A DNA stretch of 64,000 nt from Dactylorhiza incarnata (GCA_033032865.1 JAWHQI010000040.1:8105001-8169000), one strand, 5' to 3'; counted from the stretch's first letter, positions 45,854-57,745 are shown. The notes: generated by a model from the sequence alone, not told the origin. A program made the numbers and translations.

Positions 45854-46585
45854 CGAGGCATGTAGATTTATGAAATTGATGCTCATTGATTTGTTTGTAG
45901 TTAATAGAAATCAAAACATCGAGTGGAACTCGACGGACGTCCACTTGGAGAATTCAACGGACGTCGACTTGGAGAACTCAATGGATGTTGACTTGGATAA
46001 ATCGACGCACGTTGACTTGGAGAACTCAACGCATGTCAACTTGGAGAAATTGACACACCTCGATTTGACTTGTGGTTGGGAACTGCAACCAAAAGTCGAT
46101 TGGAATTCGGTGTACGATGAATTGGGTCATTCAAAAAATTGGCGGGCTCTTCTTATTTGTCATATTTGAACTAGAAATGATTATCTCAGTAACATAACTT
46201 CCACTCTTTATAGATTTTCAAAATCTATCTCACTATGATATAAGAAATGGAGTTTGACAGACTGTCATATCAAATGATGAGCGGAATAGAGTAGATTTTC
46301 TGCCAAAAATATTAAACTAGTATTTCATTGTAGAGAAGGGCAGTAATCTTCCAACTCGAGACTGTTGGACGGACTACGTGGTGTTTATGGCATTCATGTG
46401 TATACCTGTGTTTGGTTCTCAAATCCAACATAATCTTCACGAAATCAGATTTCGCGCGGGTATATATTATCTTTCTTGATTTATTGATTTTGCATGGTTC
46501 TTTGACATGGGTTTTTCACAATTCATTGTGCAATAGATATTCAACAAAACCCAACACTTTTCTCTGCACCAGGTATTAAGCTGGG
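45854..46585 (+). repeat. G copy 1, right part
   Basis: Continuation of the direct repeat after F; matches 47692-48443. It contains the 24-bp minisatellite (45931-46070) in an open frame and ends CACCAGGTATTAAGCTGGG. Only 20 bases separate it from G copy 2. Confidence 0.85.
45931..46070 (+). repeat. 24-bp minisatellite, G copy 1
   Basis: Five full units and one partial unit of a CGACG(G/C)ACGTCGACTTGGAG-type sequence. In frame they read as eight-residue repeats of the kind STDVDLEN. Confidence 0.92.
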
Positions 46586-47682
46586 TTTCTTAGTAAAGGG
46601 ATTCTTAGTAATATTGTTTCATTTATAAGCTTAAGGAACTTTTTTTTACTATGTTTATTCTTTTCTATATTGATAGTACGACTAAATATAATGATTCTCC
46701 TTAGAATATTTATTTCCACAAATATTCAAGTGTCTGACTTGAATATGAGATTATGTGTTATAAATGAAATATTTTTCATAAATCGCCCTTAGTCAAGGTA
46801 TTATTGTAGATGTCGGTTGACTGATAACCGAGTCTCATAGGTCATAATATTGGATATCAAGTAATCACTGGGTACTTGTCAGAGAATAAGTGTATTGGTC
46901 ATGACCTACAATGAGATTACTTTGCATATTTTTATGTGTCATATGTAGTTCTTATGGTATCAATGGTATAGTTATTTTCCCTGAAGTCACTATAGTCATT
47001 ACATTATGAGAATTGTGCTTTGATGTTAATAAAAGTCTTCCTTGAAAAATGTTGATGATAAGGTCGAATGTTAGGTGAATTGAAAATCATGTAGGTAATT
47101 TTGAGTAGTGTAGATGGAAGTTATCTCTCTTATATAACATAAGTGATGTCTATGAGTCCCTTGATGGAGTGAGTCTATAAATGTATGGTCGTGCTATATT
47201 GATTCAATATATGATATTTAGCTCATTTATTTGATATTAACAAAGATTGAATTATAAAGAGAATGATACATTTTTTGCCTCGAGTTCAACCTGGATGTCA
47301 AGGACAAAGGCTGCATTAGAACATTGGTTACTAACAAGTTCTAATTAAGTTACCAACTCATGTATTACTTGAGTACCAATGATGCATTACTAAAAGACGA
47401 TCATTTTGTGTGAGCCTATGGTTCATATGCTCTAGCTCAAGTGAAAAATTGCTTGAATTTGTGATCTAGAAGTAATTAAGGGTATTCTTACTGTCAACGT
47501 AATATGAACTATAGTACTACACATTAAGAATGTACACAAATTGGATAAATGATTGTGTTGATTTTATTTATATTAAATATAAATGAAAAATCAAATCCCA
47601 AATTGTGTATATGTGGTATTTAATTAATTGGAAATTAAATAAATAGGAATCAAAGCTTGTTGTTTGTTGAATTAGATTCAAA

Positions 47683-48036
47683 ATGGTTGTACTCGACGCA
47701 TGTAGATTTAAGAAATTGATGCTCATTGATTTGTTTGTAGTTAATAGAAATCAAAACATCGATTGGAACCCGACGCACGTCCACTTGGAGAATTTGACGG
47801 ACGTCGACTTGGAGAACTCGACGGATGTTGACTTGGATAACTCAGCGCACGTCGACTTGGAGAACTCGATGCACGTTAACTTGGAGAATTTGACGCACCT
47901 CTATTTGACTTCTGGTTGGAACTGCAAACAAACGTCGACTGGAATTCAGTGTACGACAAATTGGGTCATTCAAAAAATTGGCGGGATCTTCTTATTTGTC
48001 TTATTTGAACTAGAAACAGTTATCTCAATAACATAA
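47683..48036 (+). CDS. Repeat-containing ORF in G copy 2, function unknown
   Basis: 117 codons from ATG 47683 (MVVLDACRF). Residues about 24-30 (NRNQNID) lead into six eight-residue repeats of the type THVDLEN, then a tail that differs from copy 1 after a frameshift. In copy 1 the same frame was cut by element F at codon 4 and otherwise reads on as open to 46169. The repeat period is a multiple of three, so an open frame is partly expected by chance. No domain is recognisable. It may be an LTR leader and not a gene. Confidence 0.3.
   Translation: MVVLDACRFKKLMLIDLFVVNRNQNIDWNPTHVHLENLTDVDLENSTDVDLDNSAHVDLENSMHVNLENLTHLYLTSGWNCKQTSTGIQCTTNWVIQKIGGIFLFVLFELETVISIT
47771..47910 (+). repeat. 24-bp minisatellite, G copy 2
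   Basis: Six units in the same order as copy 1 (the third ends TTGGATAACT, as does its partner with TTGGATAAAT), so the array predates the duplication. Confidence 0.92.
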
Positions 48037-48450
48037 CTTCCACTCCTATAGATTTTCAAAATCTATCTCACTGTGATATAAGAAGCGAGTTTGATAGATT
48101 GTCACATCAATTGATGAGAGGAATAGAGAAGAGTTTCTGCCAAAAATATAAAACTAGTATTTCATTGTAGAGAAGGGCAGTCATCTTCCAACTCGAGACT
48201 GTTGGATGAACTACGTGGTGTTTATGGCGTTCATGCGGATACCAATAAGGACGTAAATTGTGTTCTTTGTTTGGTTCTCAAATCCAACATAATCTTCACG
48301 AAATCAGATTTCGTGTGGGTATATATTAACTTACTTGATTTATTAATTTTGCATGGTTCCTTGACATGGGTTTTTCGTATTTCATTGTGCAATAGATATC
48401 AACAAAACCCAACACTTTCTCTGCACCAGGTGTTAAGCTGGGGTGGGCGA

Positions 48451-49622
48451 TGTTGGAGCTTGTGTTCGACATCTCTTGGTTTGAGAATAACAAATTCCAC
48501 AATGTATTTGATCTTTCTTGTCGTGTGTTTATAGTGTACATGAACTATACTCCTAAAAAGAGCAATGTACAATTATCACGGAGCTTAGAATTTAGAGCTA
48601 CCGTGGAGCGGTAACTTCTTCTGCTGGCAGTAGATGAGATGACATCTGAAAACTGACGGCAGCTGGTTTCTCGATGATGAAATGATGATATCTAACGCGG
48701 CGTGTTAGTTCTTACCACGGTGCGGTAGGCCCATTATCCATTGCAGTTAGCACGATCTCCACGAAGGCATTCACGTTGTAGCACGATAGCGTGCATGATG
48801 CTAGCGCGGAGCGGTAGTACAACCGTAGGCGATAGTTTTCATTGCCTATATAAATGATGGATCTCTCTCTTTCACATTAGAGAGAGAGAGAGAGAAAAAC
48901 TACAACTCCAACCTTTCGTGAGAGCCTTCATCCCAGAGTTCCAAAGCATTCAAACTCAATCAATGAAGAACAAGAGTGAGAAGGAGATTTCAACATAGTT
49001 ATACTTAAAGAAGGACACGCACTTCAACTTCGATGATGTTCATGGCGATCCTTCGTCTCCTTTAGAGCTTTTCTATATAGGGATTGTTTTTACTTTGTAT
49101 TTCTTCTCTTTACTTTTGAAACAGTAGTGAATTCTCCGCAGGGGTTGGCGACTAGGCCTTGCATGGCTTAGGAGGAATTCACCGCAGTGTGTGTGGCGAC
49201 TAGGTCTAGGTGTAGTTCTAGGGGGAAGGCTAGAGGTCATATCTTGGGGAAGATAGGCTATAGCCAACCGGTCCTTGGGAGAAGGATCGGTGAAGAATCA
49301 AAAAGTGTTTTTATTTTATCGCCTCAAATTCAAGCGCTATTGAAATTAATACTCTTGTAATTATCTTTTGAAATAAAATTAATTCTCATCTTCTCTAGTT
49401 TGCTAGGATTTTATTTCATTCAAGAGTTTGTAAGAAAAATCACTTTGGCATAATTTTTGAAGAAGTTCTAAATTTCTGGAGCGCTACCGCGGAGCAGTAA
49501 CTACTTACCGCAAGCGATAGTGACAGAACACATTTTACCTTTTTTATTCAAAAATCGAAAAGCCCTTATTCACCCCCACCCCCCCCCCCCCCCCCCCTCT
49601 AAGGGCGCCTATAGATCCAACA
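48451..49622 (+). repeat. 5' LTR of element H
   Basis: 1172 bases, TGTTGGAGCTTG...GATCCAACA; diverged from the C and E LTRs but sharing the TTTGAGAATAACAAAT block. Word array 48595-48835, TATA box (CTATATAAA) near 48847, microsatellite of GA at 48878-48895, and a C19 run at 49579-49597. Confidence 0.9.
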
Positions 49623-49624
49623 CT

Positions 49625-49636
49625 TTGTATTAAAGC
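49625..49636 (+). promoter_or_regulatory. Degenerate primer-binding site of H
   Basis: TTGTATTAAAGC aligns with TGGTATCAGAGC with three mismatches, two of them C-to-T and G-to-A. Confidence 0.65.
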
Positions 49637-49672
49637 ATAGGTTATTCCAAAACGGTATCACAACCGGGAATA

Positions 49673-51487
49673 ATGGCGCACCATAATCATGCTTTTCTTG
49701 AGGGTCAAGGGATAAGTAGACCACCTCTATTCACCGGTACCGATTACAATTATGTGAAAATAAGAATGTGTTGCTTTTTAATTGCTTTAGATAATGATGT
49801 GTGGGGTATGGTAGAAGAATGCTACACTCCACCAACTTTTGTTGTTGGTGAAGTTTCTATGGAAAAATCGAGAGACAAATGGAATAATAACGATAAATTG
49901 AGATGTAAGAATAATGCTAAATCTATGAATGCTTTGTTTTGTGCTTTGGATAGAACGCAATTTAATCGTACTTGTGCTTGCAAAACTGCTTATGATATAT
50001 GTAATTTATTAGAAATTACTCATGAAGGTATTTCGCAGGTCAAGGATTCAAAGCTCTTCCAACTTGAATCCGAATATGAGAAATTCCGGATGGAGGCGGA
50101 TGAAGACATAGATTCATTGTACACAAGGTTTACCAAGATCGTCAATGACTCAAAAGTGCTTGGAAAAGTTTTCTCCAGCGGAGACTTGGTGAGAAAAATT
50201 CTTAGGTCTCACCTTCCAAAGATCAATCCAAAGGTGATGGCCATCTCAAAGTCGCACGATCTAAAGAAGCTCTAAATTGAGAGCCTCGTTGGGAATCTCA
50301 AAACCCATGAGGTTGAACTAAAAATTCAACGACAAAAGTACAATGAGGAGCCAAAGAAGAAGGCCTTGGTATTGAAATCAAAGAAGGAGACCAATGGAGA
50401 AGATGGTAATGAAAAGGACGAGGAGAGCCTGTTTGTGAAGAAGTTTAAGAGATTCATGAAGAATCCGGAAAGGAGAAACACCTTCAGAAAATATTTCATC
50501 AACGAGGAATGCACATTGAAGAAAGGAAAAGGTAGCAACTATGACAATGATGAGTGGACACCACCGGAATGCTACCATTGCAGAAGGACCGGACACATCC
50601 GAAGTCAGTGCCCAAAATATCTAAAAGAACAAAAGGAAAAGAGGCACAAGGGCAATGAGAAAAAGAAGGTACTAAAAGCGACTACATAGGATGACTCCTC
50701 CTCCAAGGATTCAAGTGGCTCATCCACTAGCGATGAATAAGAGGCAAACATGTGCCTTATGGGAAAAAGCAACAAGCCATCCGACAACGAGTGCAGTGTC
50801 CAAAGCGACACTAAGGTACCTCCTTCTACTTTTGATGATTTATATTCTGAGTATTTACAAACTTGCAAATATTTTGATAAAATTTTAAAAGGTATTGATC
50901 TTCTAAAAACTCAAAATAAACTTTTGTTAAAGGAAAACAAAAAATTGTCTAAAGAAGCTCAACTATTAGGGAAAGAGAATGTAGCTTGCCAAGAGTGCAA
51001 TCACTCCTTGTCAAGAATGAAAGATCTTGAAGAAACTCTTTCTAAGCCCCACTCCACTATTGAATTACTTACTAAGGAAAAAAGGGACTTAGAAAGAACT
51101 TAAAAACCTCTCTTTCTCAAATAGAAGAAGGAAAGAAATCTTTTGTGAATCAGTGTGTTATGTTAGTAACGGAAAACACCGCTCTCAAAGCCTGAATTCA
51201 TGATTTAAACATGGCCATTGAAACCCATGTGGTTGAAATGTGGGCTTGGTTATGTTACTGGGAGCTATCGCCCACCGGTAACTATTATCGCCGACGGTAG
51301 CTATAAAGCCAGAAATCGTAATTCTTATAATAAAAAATCATTTCAAAATGTAGATGTAACCTCATCTTCCTGTAAGAGTATATACAGAACTTCGAAAAGG
51401 GTCTCAACCCCTTTTATATCGTGTGCCAAATGTCATATATTTGGGCACACCTCAGATCATGTAAGAATAAAGGGTGAAGTGGGTTAA
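49673..51487 (+). pseudogene. gag: gag of element H
   Basis: The ATG at 49673 (MAHHNHAF) gives an open 200 codons to TAA 50273-50275. The same frame goes on to 51103 with only two more stops, TAG at 50687 and TAA at 50738. It contains the UBN2 gag domain (KLFQLESEYEKFRM) and the first knuckle CYHCRRTGHIRSQC. After a frameshift the coiled-coil region and second knuckle follow (51218-51487), but the last Cys of CAKCHIFGH is lost. CpG words of the LTR type lie inside the coding region at 51262-51302. It is collinear with the E gag and clearly related. Confidence 0.88.
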
Positions 51488-51600
51488 AACAAATATGGGT
51501 GCCTAAGGTTTCCACCTATTCTATGGGAGGAACCTCTTGGGTATCTGTATCTTTATTATCATCCCCTTTTTAGGTATGTTGGCAGGCTAAGGATAAAGAA

Positions 51601-54600
51601 GACGTGTGGTATTTTGAGTCGGGATGTTTCAAACATTGATGGGCAACAAAGCAAAGTTCCTTCGCCTTGGGATGAAGAAAGGAGGGATGGTGACATTCGG
51701 AGACAACGAAAAAGGAAGGATCATGGGCATCAACACAGTGGGTAACGAATTGTTTTCAATTTCTAATATTTTGTTTGTAGAATGTGTGAAGCATATTTTA
51801 ATTTCAATTAGTCAATTATGTGATTTAGGTTTTAATGTATTATTTGTTCTACAAACGTTTGTAAAATCTTAAGTTATAAATCAAATGAAGTAGTACTCAC
51901 TACACCTATGATGCATAATGTTTATATGATTATCTTTAATGATCTTTCAAATTCTTCTTTAAAATGATTTATCTCTAAAAAATGAAGAATTAGAACTTTG
52001 GTGTAGGTGCCTTGGTCACTCTAGCACCAAGCTTATTTTGAAATTATCAAAAGATAAATTAATTAAGGGATTACCTATGCTTAATGGAAATTTATCTTCT
52101 CTTTGTACACCTTGCCAAAAAGGAACATTTTAAAAAGTTCTTTTAAAAGAAAGAAAAATATAATTTCTACTACTAGACTACTTCAATTAATTCACATGGA
52201 TTTATTTGGACCGGTTAGCACTTCTAGTCTAGGAGGTAGAAAATAAGCTTTTGTATTAATTGATGACTATTCTAGATTTTGTTGGACTATATTTCTATCA
52301 TCCAAATCCGATGCATTTCTTGAATTTACTATATTATGCATTCGTATTCAAAAAGAACTTGATTTAAAAATTAAATGCATACGATTGGATCATGGAGAAG
52401 AATTTGGAAATGATAAGTTTTCTTCTTTTTTAATGATCTTAAAATTAAGTAGGAATTTTCCGCTCCACGCACCCCACAACAAAATGGTGTAGTGGAAAGG
52501 AAAAATTGAACCCTTCAAGAACTAGCATGCACTATGCTTTCCGAATATGGGTTGCCCAGATCATTTTGGGCAGAAGTTGTTAATACTTCATTTTATGTTA
52601 TTAATCGCGTCATGCTTCGCCCAATCATAAAATTAACACTTTATGAGTTACATTTTAAAAAGAAACCTGATTTTAAAAAGAAACCTAATGTATCTTCTTT
52701 TCATGTTTTTGGTTGCAAATGCTTTATCTTAAACACTAGAGATACATTAGAAAAATTTGATGAAAATGTGATGAGGGAATTTTCATTGGCTACTCTTCAA
52801 CTAGTAAGGCTTATAGAATATATAACAAAAGAACTAAAATAGTTGAAGAGTCTATTCATGTAAGATTTGATGAGTTTGTTCCTTGTGTAGATGCTAATCC
52901 TACAGGAAACGAAGAGGAACCCCTTTCCCCTTTGGAGCATGATGATGATGAAACGCTTGGAGAAAAAGAAGAAGAAAAAGTGGAAAAAGAAGAAGAAAAA
53001 GAAGAATATGTTCCTCCAAGTGTGCTACAATTTTCAAAGGACCATCCAAGGGAGCTTGTCATAGGAGAACCATCAAAAGGGATAACCACTCGTTCTACTT
53101 TACATCATTTTCAAACCTTTGTTTTGTATCCAAAATAGAACCAAAAAAATATTTCAATCGCTTTAAATGATGAATTTTGGTTTTTAGCCATGAATGAAGA
53201 ACTAAATCAATTTGAACGTAATAAGGTTTGGAATCTTGTAGGGAGGCATCTAGTCATTCGGTTATAGGTGTTAAATGGATATTTAAAAATAAATTAGATA
53301 GTGATTCTAGAATTACAATGAATAAAGCTAGACTAGTTGCACAAGGATATTCTCAAATCGAAGGGGCAGATTTTGATAAAACTTTTGCACCTGTTGCTCG
53401 TCAAGAATCAATTAGAATTTTTCTTCCATTTGTGAGTTTTAAACAATTTAAATTATTTCAAATGGATGTTAAAAGTGCATTTTTAATTGAGATTATAAAA
53501 GAAGTTTATGTTAAACAACCCCCCCCCCCCCCGGTTTTATTAATGAAAAATTTCCTAATCATGTGACAAAATTAGAAAATGCGCTTTATGGTTTGAAACA
53601 AGTGTCGTGTGTTTGGTATGAAAGATTAACATCATTTTTGTTAAAGCACGGATATACTATGAGAAGTGCGGATAACACACTCTTCATTAAGCATGTTAAT
53701 AATGATTTGATTATATTGTAAATTTATGTGGATGATATTATTTTTGGAGCCACTAATAGAGAGTTGTGTAATGAAGTAGTTTTAGTGTTGAAAAATGAAT
53801 ATGAAATGAGCTTGGTAGGAGAACTCACATATTTTCTAAGATTTCAAATCACGCAAAGACATGATGGTATTTTTATTTGGCAATCTAAATATGTTCATGA
53901 TAATCTTAAAAGATTTGGATTTGAAACTAAAGCAAGTCAATACTCCTATGAGTGCATCACTAAAATTGGGAATAGATGAAGTCGGTATTTCTATTGATCA
54001 AACATTATATAGAGGAATGATTGGATCATTATTATATTTGAGTGCATCTAGACCCGATATTATGTTTTCTGTTTGTTTATGTGCTAGATTTCAAGCTAAC
54101 CCCAAAGAATGACATTTAAAAGCGATTAAATGGATTTTTAGATATCTAATCAAAACATCTAGATTAGGCTTGTGGTATCCTCATAATGATTCCTTTATTT
54201 TGCATGACTTTTCTGATTCGAACTATGCAGAATGTTCATTAGATCGTAAGAGAACTAGTGGCACGTGTCATTTTATAGGCCCTTCACTTGTATCTTGGTC
54301 GAGTATGAAACAGAATTATGTTGCCCTCTCCACCATTGAGGCTGAATATATCGCATTAGGTATTTGTTGCGCACAAGCTTTATGGATGACTCAAACTTTA
54401 GAAAACTTTGGAGTTCATCTAAGTAACATTGAATTAAAATGTGACAACAAGGGGGCTATTAATCTTACTAATAATCTTGTACATCACTCTAGATCTACAC
54501 ATATAGATGTCCGACATCATTTTATTAGGGATCATATTAAATAGGAACATATAAGAATCAGTTTTATCGGAACTGAATATCAACTTGCGGATATCTTTAC

Positions 54601-54670
54601 CAAACCTCTCCCCGATGTTAGATTCAACATGCTTAGATTAGAATTAGGCGTGTTAGATATTCTGGCTTAA
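51601..54670 (+). pseudogene. pol: pol of element H, heavily decayed
   Basis: The protease motif at 51607-51627 reads WYFESGC: the catalytic Asp codon is now Glu (51616-51618). Pre-integrase 51624-51872; the HHCC zinc site has WCRCLGH, where the first His is Cys. Integrase catalytic core from about 52160 with stops (HMDLFGP visible; the second acidic motif reads LDHGEEF). RT spans about 53160-53980: FQMDVKSAF and YVDDIIFGA are present, with a TAA just before the latter and a C14 run (53519-53532) that disrupts the QPPGF motif. RNase H 54000-54670: FSDSNYAE has lost one Asp, while STIEAEY and KCDNKGA remain; a stop is at 54542-54544. Confidence 0.88.
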
Positions 54671-55980
54671 AATGTATAATCCGTAATTTCACACTTTTAT
54701 TTTTTTGTCCTATAGCCCACATAATGACAAATTATATTCAAGCGAAAAATCTCAAAAAAACTGAGTTTTTCATGAAAATCAAAGTTCTGTTACAATCGTC
54801 GGGCGGTAGTTGTTACCGTTGGAGTTAGCCTAATTCTTATTATATCAGATCCCTCTCTGATTTTTGCTTTTCTGAAAAATTTATTATATTGTATTTTCAC
54901 TAGTTTCAGAAAGTTTAATGTATTTTTATTTGGTTATTGTCCTTAAAAATCAAAATCAAAGATAAAACTTCAAAACAAGTTCAAAAATACAAAGTATGCT
55001 TTTGTCTTCTATTAAATTTGTTTATTTATTTCTATTTTGTTTCTGAAAATTTAAATCAAACAAAAATTTATTTAATGCTTCATTTCTTAAAATCAAGGAT
55101 GATTATATTTATTACTTAAAGATGGTTTACAATGGTAATTTTTATTTCAAGTTTCTTTATAACATTGTTCTTAAATATATCATGCCTTGAGTATTACCTT
55201 ACAATGTGCAATAAAGTTGGTTGTAGAATACACGTGTAGAATTGTTTTTGCATGCCTCTAAGTATGAGTGAAGTTTTATATTTGGTAATGAATATCTCAC
55301 TTACTCTTTTTTGATAATCTACATGTGTTTTTGTATCCTATTCTTGCATGTTTGTGTAGAACTAAAACTTACAATATTGAATTGCATAAATAGATTACCT
55401 ACACATCATTGAATTCTTTATTGAATTCTTTGTGTTCATGCACTTGTGATTAGAGAAAAGTGGTATATAAAATAAAATTTTTATGTTTGCAAAAACAAGT
55501 GAATTCGGAGTCCCTAGTCATTAAACTAAAAAGCAAATAAACAATGATAAAGAAAACTCCACCAAGCACTACTCACCCTCCTGATAAGTCTTAATGAGCA
55601 TTGTGAGGATGAGCACCTTGGCTAAGAATTGTAAAGTGTCTTGTGCAAACAAAAAATTCACCACTTCTCTTTTTAAAAATAAAAAATTTGTGCATTGAAA
55701 TTTGCGGAAGTAAAATTATTTATGTTTATATAAAGGTATGTTCTTGCATTACATATGTTCATGTGGTTTGATTTATACATTTGTATACTTTATCAAAACA
55801 CCTTTTTGAACACATCATTATCTTTTATAATACTTCCACTCATGAGAATTGGACTCTAAAAGCTTAGCTACACTATTCTCTACAATTTTAAGTAAAAGCA
55901 CTAGATAGCAAAGCATGATCTTTAAAATGTTTATGTTTACTTGAAATGCAAATTAATTTACATTGTAAAACATATCTTTT
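54671..55980 (+). other. 3' non-coding region of H up to element I
   Basis: AT-rich, aligned with the same region in E and C. A GGGCGGTAGTTGTTACCG word is at 54801-54818 and one hairpin at 55562-55621; the second hairpin of C and E appears deleted between about 55640 and 55690. Confidence 0.7.
55562..55621 (+). other. Conserved hairpin 1 in H
   Basis: Outer CCAAG/CTTGG kept; inner arm CACCCTC against GAGGATG pairs at six of seven positions, so it is slightly decayed. Confidence 0.6.
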
Positions 55981-57743
55981 TGTTGGGAAAAAAATCCTTA
56001 GATTTAACTTAACAAATTATTTTAAAAGTGATTTTAACTATTAGGTTTCAATTACCCAATTGTATAGTAAGGGTAATCTGGTCATTAGGTGTCTTAGGAT
56101 GTCACACTCAACCTAGGTTGTCAAGACCAAATCAAGGGAAGCAAAATTTGGGCTAAGTTAACATTTGCGTCGAATAGAACTCGACACAACATTGAGTCCA
56201 TATCGACGCTGCTCTGACTAGAAGTCCAAGTGGTTCAACCCCTTTGTCGAAGTAACACAAGTCGACATCATGTCGAATAGAAGTCGACGTAGAGGTCATG
56301 GGCTTGTCGAAGTAATTTGAGAAGTCGATGTAGCATCTACTTCAACTCGACGTAGAGGTGGATATATGTCGAAGCCAACTAAAGTCGATGCAACGTCGAC
56401 TTCATCTCGACGCAGATGATGAAGCTCAGAGCCATGCAGATCAACTCGACAGTTACGTCGATAAGATATCGACGTAACGTCGACTAGCAGAGTTCAATCG
56501 GAGCAAAGATGAAATTGAAGCTTATCCTACAAGAACTCGAAGTTGCGTCGATAAGAGAGGAAGTTAACTCGACGCTACGTCGAATATAGTCTAAAAAGGG
56601 GAAATCTTTTCAGCTGCCATTTTTGACCCTCTCTCATGGCCTACCTCTCTCAAGACCGTTCCCCAACGGCTCCTTAATTACCTTAAATGGAATAAAGATC
56701 TAACTGAGGTCAGAGAAAAGCTTTCTTAGAAACAAGCCTAAATGTTGGTGGACGGGTCGGGAATTAAAGAAAGAAGGAAAGGATTTATTGTCCAGACAAA
56801 TATACCCTTCGGGACTTACCAAAAAGGGAATAAAAATTAAAATTCAAAAGTGGGACAATAAAAGGCAACAGAGGAAAGAGAAGAGAGAAGGCAATCAACA
56901 CAATCGGCCACACTGTTTTATTGGGTCTCCTTCTTCCTCCCTCTCTCACAGGAACCCTAATAGAAGAAATTAAAAGATAGGATTTTATGCTGCTCTTCTT
57001 CTCTCCAAGAACAGAATAGAACAAGGCTGCTTAACATCACAATCTCATAGCAGCTAGAGTTCAATCAGAAAGAAGATAGGAGAATATGAAAGTTGTTCTT
57101 CATCACTACTACATAACATCCAAATCTCAATCAGCAGGATCACAAAGGATCTGACAATCATAACTTCTGCAAATCATCACCATCTTAAGCAGAAGTTTAT
57201 CAAGAGCAGATCCAGTGAAAAGATAGAAGTTGTTTCACATACAGCTATCATAAGAATTCTGAAAATAGAATTCCTACAACCTTCTTTTTTCTTCTTTCGC
57301 GTTCCCTTCTGTAAAAGAGTTTTGTTAATCCCTCTTCAAAGGATTCAGTGGTTCAAGATCTCCTTATCAAAAGATCTGGTGGTTCATGATCTCCTTGTCA
57401 AAAGATCAGTGGTTCTAAGAGTCTCCTTACCAAAAGACTCAGGCACAGTGGTGTATCCCTACTAGGTGGTAGAAGAAGGGAGTACACACATTTTGGGGAA
57501 CCTCTATAAAAATTCTATGTGTCTTCTGATTACTAATTTTCTGTGTTGTCCCTATAGCTTGTTTACTCTACTATTTTTTATTTTATATTTCAGCACAAGT
57601 TTATTCTGCCTGAGATCTTATGTGAGCATATATCCTTAGATTATTTTATTATACTCACAGTTAGAATAGGAACAATTTTTAAATCTCTATTCACCCCCCC
57701 CCCCCCCTCTAGAGGATTCTTAGAGGCACATTATGCACTTTCA
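55981..57743 (+). repeat. 5' LTR of element I
   Basis: 1763 bases, TGTTGGGAAAAAAATCC...GCACTTTCA, C14 run at 57694-57707. TCGACG word array 56165-56580. A 31-32-bp tandem repeat of the form CAAAAGATC(A/T)GGTGGTTC lies at 57335-57450. No clear TATA box is found. Confidence 0.9.
56165..56580 (+). repeat. TCGACG/CGTCGA word array, I 5' LTR
   Basis: I count about twelve TCGACG or CGTCGA hexamers plus many GTCGAA/TTCGAC-type variants. One block, TCGACGTAACGTCGA at 56469-56483, is a near-perfect inverted repeat. Confidence 0.85.
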
Positions 57744-57745
57744 AT

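Larger units (their letters stand above)
46606..48443 (+). repeat. G copy 2 (uninterrupted 1.84-kb direct repeat)
   Basis: TAGTAATATTG...GTTAAGCTGGGG. Without F it shows the empty F site at about 47687-47694. Sequence agreement with copy 1 is high throughout, including the minisatellite. Element H starts seven bases after it. Confidence 0.85.
48451..55980 (+). mobile_element. Element H: Sirevirus of the E family, interrupted by I
   Basis: 5' LTR, degenerate PBS, gag, pol and the beginning of the 3' non-coding region, all on the plus strand and parallel to element E. At 55981 the LTR of element I begins, so the rest of H, with its 3' LTR, is expected beyond I and outside the window. H is more decayed than E: many stop codons look like C-to-T changes of Gln or Trp codons, and the PBS is mutated. 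Confidence 0.88.

Noticed and set aside
49561..49622. Long C-run as an assembly gap
   Set aside because: The run occurs at the homologous site in every Sirevirus LTR here with flanks intact, so it is a real feature; only its exact length is doubtful.
56165..56580. CRISPR-like array of TCGACG words, also the 24-bp units at 45931-46070
   Set aside because: No constant repeat-spacer structure; spacing is irregular or units are directly tandem, and the setting is a plant LTR.
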